Shown: positions 44,532 through 45,133 of the stretch, piece after piece
Numbering within the stretch: the stretch's first letter is position 1
Layout of the letters: each line of letters starts with the position of its first letter
NCBI GenBank assembly: GCA_017468985.1
Contig: JAFUHF010000067.1
Span: forward strand, 1 to 45,133
DNA from: Bacteroidaceae bacterium
GTDB lineage: Bacteria > Bacteroidota > Bacteroidia > Bacteroidales > Bacteroidaceae
DNA length: 45,133 nucleotides
Direction of reading: 5' to 3'
Position numbers and translations under genes: made by a program
Notes under the pieces: model-generated
Seen by the model: only the letters and a program-made list of their open reading frames with translations
Databases searched by the model: none
What the model was told of the DNA's origin: nothing

Positions 44532-45133
44532 TTATTGCCCCATCCGCACCTGCACGACGTTAATCACGTAGTCGCCCAGTCGTTCCATTTCCTGCACTAC
44601 GTCGCCAAAGGTACTTCCCACGCCATAATCGTAGGCTTTGCTGTTCAGGGCTTGAATGTTTTGGTCTTTCAGTTTTCGGAATGTGGCGTTGATCTCATTT
44701 TCCAGGCGCATCGCTTCCTTCATTGCTCCAGAATCGTGTCCGTTGTTCAGGGTGCGGTTCATCTGCTTCAAGACTTCTTGGCAGAGTCCGATAAGGGGTT
44801 GCAACAACTAGCGTGGGGGTCGAATAATGAAAAGAATTGCAGTATGGCTTCGTTCTCACCGAGATTCAGGTCGCTCCCCGTTTGCCGCAGCGTTCCGAGG
44901 CCGAGAAACAGAAAGCCCACTCCAAACAGAAAGTCGCCCACATGGCGGTTCTTCCTTTTATATATAAGTACAATGGCAATGACAAATGCCAGATACACCA
45001 TGTCGGTAACGTTCAGCGAAAATCCGGCCGACATGATCCATGCCGTGTGGGTGTCCCTATGTTTGCTCCCATGATGATGGAGATGGCCTGTGCCAGCGTC
45101 AGCAATTCTGCTGATACAAACGATACCGTCATT
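44532..45133 (-). pseudogene. Disrupted Na/Pi cotransporter (NptA-type with PhoU-like tail), incomplete at window end
   Basis: Three fragments in different frames form one gene. From the window edge: TVSFVSAELLTLAQAISIIM, then GANIGT, breaks after IGT, where five bases stand in place of six before TAWIM. The second frame (about 45034-44810) reads MSAGFSLNVTDMVYLAFVI and FGVGFLFLGLGTLRQTGSDL, up to FFSLFDP, then leaves the family. The third frame (44807-44532) resumes at the PhoU-like tail, LQPLIGLCQEVLKQM to VVQEMERLGDYVINVVQVRM. Most of the membrane core is missing (about 250-300 residues judged from family length). As read it cannot transport. Family call is confident; whether it is a true pseudogene or an assembly or sequencing fault is not. 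Confidence 0.8.

Overview
The window looks like a piece of a Bacteroidales chromosome, most likely from Prevotellaceae. The evidence is family-level: Mfa/FimA-type fimbrial genes, a type IX secretion (T9SS)-like C-terminus, an acpP-fabF-rnc cluster, DUF1080 proteins next to a Tat-exported Gfo/Idh/MocA oxidoreductase, and promoters of the Bacteroidota form TTTG-N19-20-TAnnTTTG. Base composition is mosaic: 60-base lines counted by hand run from 38% to 68% G+C. No rRNA, tRNA, CRISPR or intact insertion sequence was recognised.

Layout. (1) Positions 1-18083 (+) are a fimbrial locus: the 3' part of an Mfa1/FimA-type fimbrillin, interrupted by an in-frame stop just upstream; an FimB/Mfa2-type lipoprotein; a second fimbria-associated lipoprotein; and a 5025-residue secreted protein built from seven beta-helix modules, ending in a T9SS-like sorting domain. 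The order resembles mfa loci, where a T9SS-exported tip subunit follows the anchor gene. (2) Positions 18084-19047 are a repeat-rich convergent intergenic region with a strong terminator, a 41-42-bp minisatellite and a run of REP-like palindromes. (3) Positions 19048-24856 (-) are a housekeeping operon: FabK/nitronate monooxygenase-like flavoprotein, Xaa-Pro aminopeptidase, gamma-carbonic-anhydrase-like protein and PriA. (4) Positions 24966-32532 (+) hold an exported esterase, malate dehydrogenase, a GDPD-family lipoprotein, a TonB-receptor-like outer-membrane barrel and a small outer-membrane barrel. (5) Positions 32533-33323 hold a terminator, a second 42-bp minisatellite and the acpP promoter. 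(6) Positions 33324-35792 (+) are acpP-fabF-rnc. (7) Positions 36105-41800 (+) are a three-gene envelope module: DUF1080 protein, Tat-exported oxidoreductase, and a 1096-residue helical-repeat protein with DUF1080-like C-terminal domains. It fits the 3-keto-glycoside (oxidise, then cleave) mode of glycan breakdown. (8) Positions 42048-45133 (-) hold an intact SLC13/TrkA-C transporter between two damaged loci: a response regulator and histidine kinase collapsed into one chimera, and an Na/Pi cotransporter that has lost its core.

Most notable: the giant seven-module protein in a fimbrial operon, with an A+T-rich insert carrying a possible carbohydrate-binding domain; the DUF1080/oxidoreductase module; two minisatellites with the same 42-bp period (four DNA helical turns) and a shared start motif; and several internal deletions and frameshifts in the last 3 kb, which are either gene decay or contig-end assembly errors.
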